Assembly (NCBI RefSeq): GCF_004011095.1
Contig: NZ_CP028129.1
Location: 3,038,001 to 3,102,000, forward strand
Direction: 5' to 3'
Length of the DNA: 64,000 nt
DNA from: Rathayibacter rathayi
GTDB lineage: Bacteria > Actinomycetota > Actinomycetes > Actinomycetales > Microbacteriaceae
A program made the translations under genes and the position numbers. Each line of letters opens with the position of its first letter. Positions within the stretch are counted from its first letter, which is position 1. Below are positions 52,636 to 60,312 of this stretch, piece after piece. Under the pieces are notes generated by a model. It worked only from the letters and a program-made list of their open reading frames with translations, ran no database searches and had not been told where the DNA came from.

Positions 52636-52835
52636 CCGCGAAGAGGAACGGCTTCACGGCCGACTGGATGCTGAACACCGTGTCGGCGTCGGTGCTCGCT
52701 CGGACGGAGCCGTCCGCGAGGACGAGCGCGATCCCGCACAGGCCGGGTCGGCGAGTTCGGGGATGCTGTCGTCGACCTCGCCGCCGCCGTCCGGCAGCAC
52801 CTCCCGGCGCAGTTCCTCGAGGTCATAGGCCAGGG
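52636..52835 (-). pseudogene. 5' fragment of a glutaminase gene
   Basis: The minus strand encodes DLEELRREVLPDGGGEVDDS IPELADPA in one frame and, after a frame change near 52745, CGIALVLADGSVRASTDADT with VFSIQSAVKPFLFAG. This tracks the start of bacterial glutaminase (xVADYIPELAxxDPxxxGIAxxxxDGxxxxxGDxDxxFxIQSxSKxF), which hydrolyses glutamine to glutamate and ammonia. The catalytic Ser of the SxxK motif (IQSAVK here for IQSxSK) is kept, but the remaining ~230 residues are absent. Both a frameshift and a large 3' truncation make it dead. No other gene was recognised in 52457-52896. Confidence 0.65.
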
Positions 52836-52896
52836 GACCAGCGCGCTCATCCGTCCCCTCTGTCGCAGCATCCTGAGCGGACTGCGGGGACCGGCC

Positions 52897-54432
52897 CTAC
52901 GCCGTGAGCGCGACCGCCGTCCACGACACAGGCGGGAGGGTCAGCGTCAGCACCCCGTCGGCGAGCGACGCGGCGGCCTCGCGAAGGCGCACGCGGTCCT
53001 GGTCGTCGCGGGTGTTCTTGGCGTAGGGGTCCTCATCGAACAGGGCCACCGCCTCCGCGACGCTCGAGACGCCGAGGCCGCTGATGTCGACAGTGACCTC
53101 GATCGGCTCCGTCTGCGAGCGGTTGACCAGGAACACGGCCGCGCGGCCGTCGTCCACGGTCGCGACGGAGTCGATCAGCGGCGCGTCGCCGTGGCGAGCG
53201 GTCGGGTAGGTCCCCACGTCGATCCGGGGGCGCAACACCGAGCCGGAGGCCAGGCGCGCGGTCGTCGAGAACGGGAAGAAGGTGGTCTGGCGCCAGGCAC
53301 CGCCGCCCGGCTCGGTCATGATCGGCGCGATCACGTTGACGAGCTGCGCGAGGGATGCGGAGGTGACGCGGTCGGAGTGTTTCAGTAGCGTGATCATCAG
53401 GTTGCCCAGCACGACGGCGTCGGCGACCGAGTAGACGTCCTCGAGCAGGCGCGGGGCGTACGCCCATTCGCGGGTGCTCTGGTCGCCCCCGGCGTCGGCC
53501 TTCTCCTTCGCGTTCCATTCGCTGAGGTACCAGACGTTCCACTCGTCGAAGGACAGCGTGATGTCCTTCGTCTTCTTGAGCGTGAACTTCACATGGTCGA
53601 CGGCCGCCGCGACGGTGGCGATGAAGTACTCCAGGTCGAGAGAGGAAGCGAGGAAGGAGCCGAGGTCGCCGTCGTACTCCTGGTAGTAGGCGTGGCAGGA
53701 GATGTACTCGACGTCGTCGTAGGTGTGCTCGAGGACCACGCGCTCCCACTCGCCGAAGGTCGGCATCGACGAGCCGGAGGAGCCGCAGACGACCAGCTCG
53801 AGCGAGGGGTCGGCGAGTTTCAGCGCCTTCGCGGTGCGGGAGGCGAGCTTCCCGTAGTCGTCGGCGCTCCTGTGGCCGACCTGCCACGGGCCGTCCATCT
53901 CGTTCCCGAGGCACCACATCCGGATGTCGTAGGGCTCGGTCCCGCCGTTGGCGATCCGCTGGTCGGCGAGGGTGGTACCGGCCGTGCCGTTGGCGTACTC
54001 GAGGACGTCGAGCGCCTCGAGGACACCGCGGGTGCCGAGGTTGACGGCGTACATGATCTCGCTGCCGGTCAGCGTCGCCCACTTCGCGAAGTCGTCCAGC
54101 CCGACCTCATTCGTTTCGAGCGAGTGCCAGGCCAGGTCCCGTCGGCGGGGGCGCTCGGAGCGCGGGCCGACGCCGTCCTCCCAGCGGTAGCCCGAGACGA
54201 AGTTGCCGCCGGGGTAGCGGATGGTCGTGGTGCCCAGCTCCTTGACTAGCTCGACGACGTCGAGGCGGAAGCCGTCCTCGTTGGAGGCGGGGTGGCCGGG
54301 CTCGTAGATGCCGTCGTAGACGCAGCGGCCGAGGTGCTCGACGAAGGAGCCGAAGAGGCGCGGAGTGACGGGAGCGACGACCGCGGCTGGGTCGAGGCTG
54401 ATGCGCGCTGTGGCGGCGGGGGCGGAGGTCAT
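52897..54432 (-). CDS. Alpha-L-arabinofuranosidase (GH51)
   Basis: 511 residues, the normal length. Motifs: GSFVEHLGRCVYDGIYEPGH near 28, TIRYPGGNFVSGYRWEDGVG, the acid/base Glu178 in CLGNEMDGPWQ, and the nucleophile Glu297 in LSFDEWNVWY. No signal peptide, so it acts in the cytoplasm on imported arabino-oligosaccharides from plant arabinans or arabinoxylans, releasing arabinose. A LacI-type regulator is encoded upstream on the same strand and a palindrome lies 55 bp before the start, so induction by the sugar is likely. Confidence 0.95.
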   Translation of the reverse strand: MTSAPAATARISLDPAAVVAPVTPRLFGSFVEHLGRCVYDGIYEPGHPASNEDGFRLDVVELVKELGTTTIRYPGGNFVSGYRWEDGVGPRSERPRRRDLAWHSLETNEVGLDDFAKWATLTGSEIMYAVNLGTRGVLEALDVLEYANGTAGTTLADQRIANGGTEPYDIRMWCLGNEMDGPWQVGHRSADDYGKLASRTAKALKLADPSLELVVCGSSGSSMPTFGEWERVVLEHTYDDVEYISCHAYYQEYDGDLGSFLASSLDLEYFIATVAAAVDHVKFTLKKTKDITLSFDEWNVWYLSEWNAKEKADAGGDQSTREWAYAPRLLEDVYSVADAVVLGNLMITLLKHSDRVTSASLAQLVNVIAPIMTEPGGGAWRQTTFFPFSTTARLASGSVLRPRIDVGTYPTARHGDAPLIDSVATVDDGRAAVFLVNRSQTEPIEVTVDISGLGVSSVAEAVALFDEDPYAKNTRDDQDRVRLREAAASLADGVLTLTLPPVSWTAVALTA

Positions 54433-54845
54433 GGGGGCCTTTCGGGCGTTGGGCTCCCGCGGGCTGTGCTCAGCGGTGAGCAGAATTTCTAACGTTGTAG
54501 AAGATGCTCCGCCTCGCTCTTGCCGTTGTCAAGAGCCGTCCTGCTCCGACTCACGCGCGGCGGCCGCAACCGAATCCGCGGACGGGGCTTCCGTCGCCCC
54601 TACGACGACGGCACTCGTGGCCAGGCGCGGCACGTCATCGCAGTCGGGGGCGTCACGCTCTACCTCGGTGGCCCACTGGCCCACCTCCTGCTGCGCACGA
54701 TCGGCGGGGACGCGCGCGGATCGGTCGCCGACCGCCTGACCTCGTGAGCGTTCCGGTGGGGTCGACTCCTGCGCCGCGGCGACGTGCGCGTCGCCGACGC
54801 CGGAGCGTGGATTCGCCGCGAGATCTGCCACCGCGGGGCCGGTGG
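54433..54845. other. Region between the LacI-type gene and the arabinofuranosidase gene
   Basis: 413 bp with the candidate operator at 54487-54502 and no gene I can support. A plus-strand frame from TTG/ATG ~54520 contains VGGVTLYLGGPLAHLLLRTI, which faintly recalls a membrane-protein end, but the rest is Arg-rich and it is not called. Confidence 0.4.
54487..54502. promoter_or_regulatory. Candidate LacI-family operator
   Basis: TTCTAACGTTGTAGAA: 5-bp arms TTCTA/TAGAA around a centre containing the CG step usual in LacI-family sites. It lies 55 bp upstream of the arabinofuranosidase start and downstream of the LacI-type gene, in otherwise GC-rich DNA. Confidence 0.5.
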
Positions 54846-55838
54846 CTAGGCCGACTCCCGCGCGACAACGGTGAACGCCGCCTCGTGCAGGGTGCCCGGC
54901 CCCGTGCGCGAGCCGTCGATCCGGGCCTGCAGTAGCTCGACCGCGATCCGGGCGATCTCGTCGCGCCCCGAGTCCACGCTCGAGAGGCTAGGGGAGCAGT
55001 AGCGCGCCTCGTCGATGTCGTCGAAGCCGATCACTGCCACCTCGTCGGGCACCCGCACGCCCGCCTCCTGCAGCGCCCGCATCGCGCCGAGCGCGAGCGT
55101 GTCGTTGAGTGCGAAGACGGCGTCGAAGTCGAGACCGGAGGCCAGCACGCGCCGCATCGCCTCTGCGCCGCCAGAGCGCCGCCAGGGTCCGGAGACTCCG
55201 ATTATCCGCTCGTCGTCGATGCCCCCGTCGGCGAGCGCAGCTCGATAGCCCTCGAGGCGGAGCGACGCCGAGCTGACTGCGGCGTCGGGGTGCGTCCCGA
55301 GTGCCACGATCCGGCGGTGACCGGAGGCGAGCAGGTGCGCGGTGGCCGCGCGCGCCGCCGCCGTGTTCTGCATAGTGACGTGGTCGACCCGCCCGGTGAA
55401 GATCCGCTCGCCGAGCAGCACCAGGGGGACGTTGACCACGAGCGCGTCCTCGTCGGCGAGGCCGAGCGGGCTGAAGAGCAGCCCGTCGGTGAGCTGCCGG
55501 CGCTCACTTGTGAGCACGCGGCGCTCGCGTTCGGGGTCGCCGCCGGTCTGCTCGATCAGCACGGTTAGCCCCCGCGCGTCGGCCGCGCGCATCACGCTGT
55601 CGGCCAACTCGGCGAAGTAGGGGAGGCTCAGCTCGGGCAGGGCGAGTCCGATCACGCCGGTGCGACCGCGGCGCAGGCTGCGCGCCGAGAGGTTGGGGCG
55701 GTAGCCCAGCTGCGCGATGGCCGCCTGCACCCGTGCTCGGGTGGCGGGGCGCACATGCGGGTAGTCGTTGATGACGTTCGAGACGGTCTTGATCGAGACG
55801 TCGGCGGTGCGGGCGACGTCGTGCAGCGTGACGGCCAC
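54846..55838 (-). CDS. LacI-family transcriptional regulator
   Basis: 330 residues. The N-terminal HTH reads VTLHDVARTADVSIKTVSNV INDYPHVRPATR, typical LacI with hinge helix RSLRRGRTGVIGLALP. The sugar-binding core follows (ELADSVMRAADARGLTVLIE, RRIVALGTHPDA, FDAVFALNDTLALGAMRALQ, VAVIGFDDIDEARYCSPSLS SVD). Probably represses the arabinofuranosidase gene, 413 bp downstream on the same strand; arabinose or an arabinoside is the likely inducer by context only. Confidence 0.93.
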   Translation of the reverse strand: MAVTLHDVARTADVSIKTVSNVINDYPHVRPATRARVQAAIAQLGYRPNLSARSLRRGRTGVIGLALPELSLPYFAELADSVMRAADARGLTVLIEQTGGDPERERRVLTSERRQLTDGLLFSPLGLADEDALVVNVPLVLLGERIFTGRVDHVTMQNTAAARAATAHLLASGHRRIVALGTHPDAAVSSASLRLEGYRAALADGGIDDERIIGVSGPWRRSGGAEAMRRVLASGLDFDAVFALNDTLALGAMRALQEAGVRVPDEVAVIGFDDIDEARYCSPSLSSVDSGRDEIARIAVELLQARIDGSRTGPGTLHEAAFTVVARESA

Positions 55839-55924
55839 GGTCCTCCCTCTGCTCGGGCCTCACGCTACTCCGCGTGCCGACCGGAGCTCCGTCAGAAATC
55901 GCCGGCGCAGGTCGTTCAGCGATT

Positions 55925-55941
55925 TTGACAATCGTTATCAA
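55925..55941. promoter_or_regulatory. Zur-like operator upstream of the zinc importer
   Basis: TTGACAATCGTTATCAA is a 17-bp imperfect palindrome (reverse complement TTGATAACGATTGTCAA) close to known actinobacterial and general Zur boxes (TTGAxAACGATTxTCAA-like). It lies 52 bp before the znuA-like start in a locally AT-rich stretch, well placed for repression by the Zur-like protein encoded at 58749. Confidence 0.75.
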
Positions 55942-55992
55942 TAGCCACTACCGTAGTGTCACCCGCCCACCCCCGTCGCAGATCGGCTCATC

Positions 55993-56937
55993 GTGAAGAC
56001 CCGCCTCCTCGCCCTCACCGCCCTCCTCGGCGGTGCCGCGCTCGCCCTGAGCGGCTGCTCCGGATCGGGCACCGCCTCCGCCACCTCGGGCGGACCCGTG
56101 AAGGTCGTCGCGTCGACGAATGTGTACGGCGACCTCGTCTCGAGCATCGGCGGCGACCTGGTCGAGGTGACCAGCATCATCGACAGCCCGGACAAGGACC
56201 CGCACGAGTACGAGGCCACCGCACGCGATCAGCTCGCGGTGTCCGGTGCCACCCTCGTGATCGAGAACGGCGGCGGTTACGACCACTTCCTGGACATCAT
56301 GATCAGTGCGGCCGGCACCGAGGCCCCCGTCATCACGGCCACCGTGATCGCCGGGCTCGAGGAGGTGCACGACCACGCGGAGAAGGAGTCGGAGGGCGGG
56401 CACGAGCACGCGGAGTTCAACGAGCACGTCTGGTACGACCTGGCGGCGATGAAGGAGGTCGCGGGGCGGATCGGCGACGAACTCGCCGCGCTCGACGCCG
56501 ACAATGCCGCTACCTACTCCGCCAACGTCGCCGCGCTCGACGAGCGTCTCGACGCCCTGATCGCCCGCGAAGGCGAGCTGAAGGGCGCGCTCTCCGGCCG
56601 CTTGATCGCAATCACCGAGCCTGTGCCGCTCTACCTGACCGACGCGCTCGGTCTTACCGACGCGACCCCGCAGGCCTTCAGCGAGGCGGTCGAGGAAGGT
56701 ACCGACGTCCCCGCGGCCACGCTGCAGGAGACGCTGGCGCTATTCTCCGGCACGTCGGTCGACGCACTGATCTACAACGAGCAAACCGAGGGGGCTCAGA
56801 CCGACGCCGTGCTCAACGCGGCGAAGGCCGCGGGCATCCCCACCGTCGGCGTCACCGAGACGCTGCCCGAGGGCGACGACTACACCGGCTGGATGACCGC
56901 CAACCTCGATGCGATCGAGGGAGCCCTGTCCCCGTGA
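55993..56937 (+). CDS. znuA: Zinc ABC transporter substrate-binding lipoprotein
   Basis: 314 residues from GTG 55993. Lipobox LALSGC (Cys ~22). The metal-binding protein fold is clear: VKVVASTNVYGDLVSSIGGD, DPHEYEATARDQLAVSGA (first His), a His-rich loop (EEVHDHAEKESEGGHEHAEF), NEHVWYDLAAM and, late, IYNEQTEGAQTDAVLNAAKA. The His loop favours zinc over manganese. It captures zinc outside the membrane for the ATPase/permease pair encoded next. A Zur-like box precedes it. Four-base overlap (GTGA) with the ATPase gene. Confidence 0.92.
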   Translation: MKTRLLALTALLGGAALALSGCSGSGTASATSGGPVKVVASTNVYGDLVSSIGGDLVEVTSIIDSPDKDPHEYEATARDQLAVSGATLVIENGGGYDHFLDIMISAAGTEAPVITATVIAGLEEVHDHAEKESEGGHEHAEFNEHVWYDLAAMKEVAGRIGDELAALDADNAATYSANVAALDERLDALIAREGELKGALSGRLIAITEPVPLYLTDALGLTDATPQAFSEAVEEGTDVPAATLQETLALFSGTSVDALIYNEQTEGAQTDAVLNAAKAAGIPTVGVTETLPEGDDYTGWMTANLDAIEGALSP

Positions 56938-57851
56938 GGCACGACTGCCCGAACGGTACCGACCCGATCGGCACCGGTCCGAACGGTACCGACCCGAACG
57001 GTACCGACCCGATCAGGCCCGACCCGATCAGGCCCGTCTCCTCGGAGGCGGGCCCTTCGGCGTCCGTGCTGCGGCTGCGCGGCGCCGGGCTGCGCTTCGG
57101 CGACCGCGAGCTGTGGAGTGGCGTCGACCTCGACCTGCGCGCCGGAGAGTTCGTCGCGGTGCTCGGCGCGAACGGCTCCGGCAAGACCAGCCTCCTGCGC
57201 GCCGTACTCGGTCAGCAGCAGCTGAGCGCGGGAGAGCTGCAGGTGCTCGGCGAGCCCGTGCACCGCGGCAATCGGCGCATCGGCTACATCCCGCAGCAGA
57301 AGCTCGCCGACGAGGGCACGCCGCTGCGCGCCCGCGATCTGCTCGGCCTCGGGATCGACGGGCACCGCTTCGGGTTGCCCCTGCCCTCGCGTTCCCGGCG
57401 GGCGGCTGTCGCCGCCCTGCTCGAGGCTGTGGGCGCCACGTCGTTCGCCGACGCCCCCATCGGCAGCCTGTCCGGAGGAGAGCAGCAGCGCGTTCGCGTC
57501 GGCCAGGCGCTCGCGGGCGATCCGGCGCTCCTGCTCTGCGACGAGCCACTGATCGCGCTTGACCTCGCGCACCAGCGGGCGGTCAGCGAGCTGATCGACC
57601 GGCACCGCCGCGAGCGCAACCTCGGCGTCCTCTTCGTCACGCACGACGTGAATCCGGTGCTCGGCATGGTGGACCGGGTGCTCTACCTCGCGGGCGGCCG
57701 GTTCCGCATCGGCACGCCCGACGAGGTGCTGCGCTCGGAAGTGCTCAGCGAGCTCTACGCCGCGCCGGTCGACGTGATCCGCGCGCGGGGGCGCGTCATT
57801 GTGGTCGGCGCTCCCGACCATTCGCATGTGCACGAGGAGGCGCACTCGTGA
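56934..57851 (+). CDS. znuC: Zinc ABC transporter ATPase with a repetitive N-terminal extension
   Basis: 305 residues from GTG 56934. Residues ~8-32 are a low-complexity extension of repeated N-G-T-D-P and I-R-P-D-P units encoded by imperfect 15-bp repeats (56949-57035). The ABC core follows with Walker A GANGSGKTSLLRAV, signature LSGGEQQRVRVGQAL, Walker B LLLCDEPLIALD and H-loop VLFVTHDVN. The C-terminus is His-containing (PDHSHVHEEAHS), possibly metal-linked. It powers the importer formed by its two neighbours, both translationally coupled to it. GTG alternatives after the repeat are absent, so the extension is probably made. Confidence 0.88.
   Translation: MRHDCPNGTDPIGTGPNGTDPNGTDPIRPDPIRPVSSEAGPSASVLRLRGAGLRFGDRELWSGVDLDLRAGEFVAVLGANGSGKTSLLRAVLGQQQLSAGELQVLGEPVHRGNRRIGYIPQQKLADEGTPLRARDLLGLGIDGHRFGLPLPSRSRRAAVAALLEAVGATSFADAPIGSLSGGEQQRVRVGQALAGDPALLLCDEPLIALDLAHQRAVSELIDRHRRERNLGVLFVTHDVNPVLGMVDRVLYLAGGRFRIGTPDEVLRSEVLSELYAAPVDVIRARGRVIVVGAPDHSHVHEEAHS
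56949..57035 (+). repeat. Imperfect 15-bp tandem repeats in the start of the zinc ATPase gene
   Basis: Units of the type AACGGTACCGACCCG recur about four times, followed by two GATCAGGCCCGACCC-type units. They encode the N-G-T-D-P / I-R-P-D-P extension and could change in number without a frameshift. Confidence 0.75.
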
Positions 57852-58714
57852 CCGATGTCTGGTCGCAGATCGTCGACTTCTCGGACTACGGGGCGCTACT
57901 CGCGCTGCTGATGAACTCGGTGATCGCGGGGGCGGTGCTCGGAGTGGTCGGCGGGCTGATCGGCGTCTTCGTGATGTCCCGAGACATGGCGTTCGCGGTG
58001 CACGGCATCAGCGAGCTCTCGTTCGCGGGCGCCTCCGCGGGGCTGCTGCTGGGGGTGGGCGTGGTCGAGGGGTCGATCGTCGGCTCGCTGATCGCGGCCG
58101 TCCTGATCGGCGTGCTCGGCTCGCGCGCCCGCGACCGCAACTCGATCATCGCCGTCATGATGCCGTTCGGTCTCGGCCTCGGCATTCTCTGCCTGGCGCT
58201 GTACCCGGGCCGGAGCGCGAACAAGTTCGGCCTGCTTACCGGGCAGATCGTCGCGGTCGACGATCCGCAGCTCGGTTGGCTGATCGGCATCTCGGCGGTG
58301 GTCCTCGTCGGGCTCGCGCTGATCTGGCGCCCGCTCACCTTCGCGAGCGTCGATGCCGATGTGGCGGCCGCCCGCGGCATCCCGACGCGGGCGCTCTCGA
58401 TCACGTTCATGCTGCTCCTCGGCCTCGCGGTCGCCGTTTCGGTGCAGATCGTCGGCTCGCTGCTGGTGCTGGCGATCCTGGTGACGCCCGCCGCCGCGGC
58501 CCTGCGCCTCTCCGCGTCGCCCGTCGTGGTGCCGCTGCTGAGCGTGCTCTTCGCGGTGGGTGCGCTGGTGGGCGGCATCCTGCTCGCGCTGGGCGGATCA
58601 ATCCCGATCAGCCCCTACGTGACGACGATCTCGTTTGCGATCTATGCCGTCTGCCGGATCGTCGGGCGCAAGGGCGTGCGTCGCTCCCGGGCCGTGGTGG
58701 GCGAGGGGCGGTAG
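57848..58714 (+). CDS. znuB: Zinc ABC transporter permease
   Basis: 288 residues with about eight helices; ABC-3 family (ZnuB/MntB). Characteristic text: AVLGVVGGLIGVFVMSRDMA FAVHGISELSFAGASAGLLL near the N-terminus, IVAVMMPFGLGLGILCLALY-type middle (SIIAVMMPFGLGLGILCLAL), and VQIVGSLLVLAILVTPAAAA late in the protein. It forms the membrane channel of the importer. Coupled to the ATPase gene by ATGA and followed after 34 bp by the Zur-like gene. Confidence 0.92.
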   Translation: MTDVWSQIVDFSDYGALLALLMNSVIAGAVLGVVGGLIGVFVMSRDMAFAVHGISELSFAGASAGLLLGVGVVEGSIVGSLIAAVLIGVLGSRARDRNSIIAVMMPFGLGLGILCLALYPGRSANKFGLLTGQIVAVDDPQLGWLIGISAVVLVGLALIWRPLTFASVDADVAAARGIPTRALSITFMLLLGLAVAVSVQIVGSLLVLAILVTPAAAALRLSASPVVVPLLSVLFAVGALVGGILLALGGSIPISPYVTTISFAIYAVCRIVGRKGVRRSRAVVGEGR

Positions 58715-58748
58715 CGTGGCGCGGGTCGTGAGGAGTGGGGGTGGGCCC

Positions 58749-59150
58749 GTGGTCAAGCGCAATACGTGGCAGCGCGAGGCGGTGCGCGAGGCGCTCGGGC
58801 GCCGCGAGGACTTCGTCAGCGCCCAGGGCCTGCATAGCGCGCTGCACGCTTCCGGCTCGCCGATCGGGCTCGCGACCGTCTACCGCGCCCTGTCCGATTT
58901 GGCCGTCGAGGGCGAGGCCGACTCGCTCCAGTCGCCCGAGGGTGCGAGCCTCTACCGCGCCTGCACTCCGGGCACGCACCACCACCACCTGATCTGCCGC
59001 CGCTGCGGGCTGACGGTCGAGATCGCAGCCGATGAGGTCGAGACCTGGGCGCACTCGGTCGCCTCGCAGAACGGGTTCACGGATGCGCGCCACGTCGTGG
59101 ACGTGTTCGGACTCTGTGCGGCCTGCACGGCGGAACTCGCCGAGACCTGA
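58749..59150 (+). CDS. zur: Fur-family zinc uptake regulator
   Basis: I start at GTG 58749 (VVKRNTWQREAVREALGRRE), after GGAGTGGGGG; GTG 58716 is possible. 133 residues: winged-helix N-terminal half (SAQGLHSALHASGSPIGLAT VYRALSDLA), and a metal-binding C-terminal half with THHHHLICRRCG and FGLCAACTAEL (two C-x2-C pairs for structural zinc, His cluster for sensing). As the last gene of the znu cluster it most likely represses the cluster through the box at 55925 when zinc is sufficient. Confidence 0.88.
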   Translation: MVKRNTWQREAVREALGRREDFVSAQGLHSALHASGSPIGLATVYRALSDLAVEGEADSLQSPEGASLYRACTPGTHHHHLICRRCGLTVEIAADEVETWAHSVASQNGFTDARHVVDVFGLCAACTAELAET

Positions 59151-59175
59151 GGTGACGGCTCGCCGGACGAGCCGC

Positions 59176-59661
59176 TTAGGCGGGGAGGAACACGCCGATC
59201 GACCGGTCCTTCACGACGGAGCCGGCCGGCAGCACCCGCCCGCTCATCGCGAGGTAGACGCCGGGCGGCAGCAGCTGCACGGCGGCGACCGCGGTGCCGA
59301 GGTTGAACGCCGCATCGCTGTCGGCCATCCGCGCGGGCTGCATCGCGCCGGTGAGCACCACCACGCGGTCGCGGACCACGCCGAGCGCCTCGGCCGTCGC
59401 GGTCATCGTGTCGGTGCCGTGGGTGAGGATGATCCGGTCCTCCTCGGCCGCGAGGACGCGCTAGTGAATCAGCGCCCGGTCGGCCTCGTCGAGCTCGAGG
59501 CTGTCTTTGGCGAGGACCTCCTCGATGCGGAACTCGAGCGTGGTCAGCACCGGTGCGAGCAGGCGCGGCACCATCGGCGCGCCGATCTCGAGTTCGCCCG
59601 CGAGCGAGTACTCCTTGTCGACGGTGCCACCGGTGGTGAGGACGAGGATGCGGTCAGTCAC
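59176..59661 (-). pseudogene. Short asparaginase-domain protein with an internal TAG stop
   Basis: The frame from ATG 59661 begins MTDRILVLTTGGTVDKEYSL (the asparaginase TGGT motif) and reaches ADRALIH, then TAG at 59461-59463. It continues in the same frame with RVLAAEEDRIILTHGTDTMT (second motif, HGTDT) to a natural end at 59176. With the stop read as Gln (CAG) it would be a 161-residue protein, the size of the known short asparaginase-domain family. One nonsense substitution therefore separates the two catalytic motifs. Readthrough is possible but nothing here shows it. Confidence 0.8.
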
Positions 59662-59757
59662 CCGATCAGACTAGGCGCCGCCTCCGACACTGGCACGTTC
59701 GTGCGCTCCCGCCGCGCCGTGTGTCGTCGACGGCCCGCATCCGGAACGATGGAGCGT

Positions 59758-60159
59758 ATGCGAACCTTTTCTTCGTCCCTGCTCCGTGCCGGCGCCAAGG
59801 TGCTCCTGGGCTCCATCCTGGTCTTCGCGGGGGTGAACCATCTCACCCGCAAGCGGCAGGAGTTCCAGGCGCAGGTGCCGGAGTGGGTGCCGCTGGACAA
59901 GGACGCGGTCGTGCTCGCCTCGGGCGTGGTCGAGATCGGGCTGGGCGCCGCGCTGGTGCTCGCGCGCCGCCGGGCGCCGCTGGTCGGAGCCGCGGCCGCC
60001 GCCTTCTTCACCGCGATCTTCCCCGGCAACATCTCGCAGTGGCGGACCCACACGAGCGCCTTCGGCCTCGACACTGACCGCAAGCGCGCCGTTCGCCTGG
60101 TGTTCCAGCCGCTGCTGGTGGTGTGGGCGCTGTGGTCCACGCGGCGTCCGCGGGGCTGA
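59758..60159 (+). CDS. DoxX-like small membrane protein
   Basis: 133 residues from ATG 59758 (GGAG five bases before; ATG 59749 also in frame). Four helices with family-like text: LLRAGAKVLLGSILVFAGVNHLTRK-type start (AGAKVLLGSILVFAGVNHLT), VVLASGVVEIGLGAALVLAR, VGAAAAAFFTAIFPGNISQW and LVFQPLLVVWALW. The N-H-L-T-x-x-x-x-x-F and F-P-G-N-I-x-Q segments fit the DoxX/DoxX-like membrane group. Function not known beyond a link to oxidative stress in some relatives. Confidence 0.75.
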   Translation: MRTFSSSLLRAGAKVLLGSILVFAGVNHLTRKRQEFQAQVPEWVPLDKDAVVLASGVVEIGLGAALVLARRRAPLVGAAAAAFFTAIFPGNISQWRTHTSAFGLDTDRKRAVRLVFQPLLVVWALWSTRRPRG

Positions 60160-60176
60160 TCCGCTGGGAGGACGAC

Positions 60177-60244
60177 GCAACGTCAGCTGAGAGTGCCTGT
60201 CATCCACGATGGTGGATGAGGAGGCCTCTCAGCTGACGTTGTGC
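60177..60244. repeat. Palindromic element, copy 2
   Basis: 68 bp with the same outer arms as copy 1 at 52385 (GCAACGTCAGCTGAGAG ... CTCTCAGCTGACGTTGTGC) and the same CATCCAC/GTGGATG centre with loop GATG. The middle of the stem has several mismatches, unlike the perfect copy 1. It lies between convergent genes. Confidence 0.88.
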
Positions 60245-60312
60245 GCCGCCTCGGCCTGCAGCGGGTCGAGCAGCTCCTCGATCCGGCGGCGGGCCTGAGC
60301 GCTCGGCCCGGG

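Noticed and set aside
54504..54747. Small membrane protein upstream of the LacI-type gene
   Set aside because: One weakly hydrophobic stretch only; the rest is Arg-rich, so it was left as intergenic.
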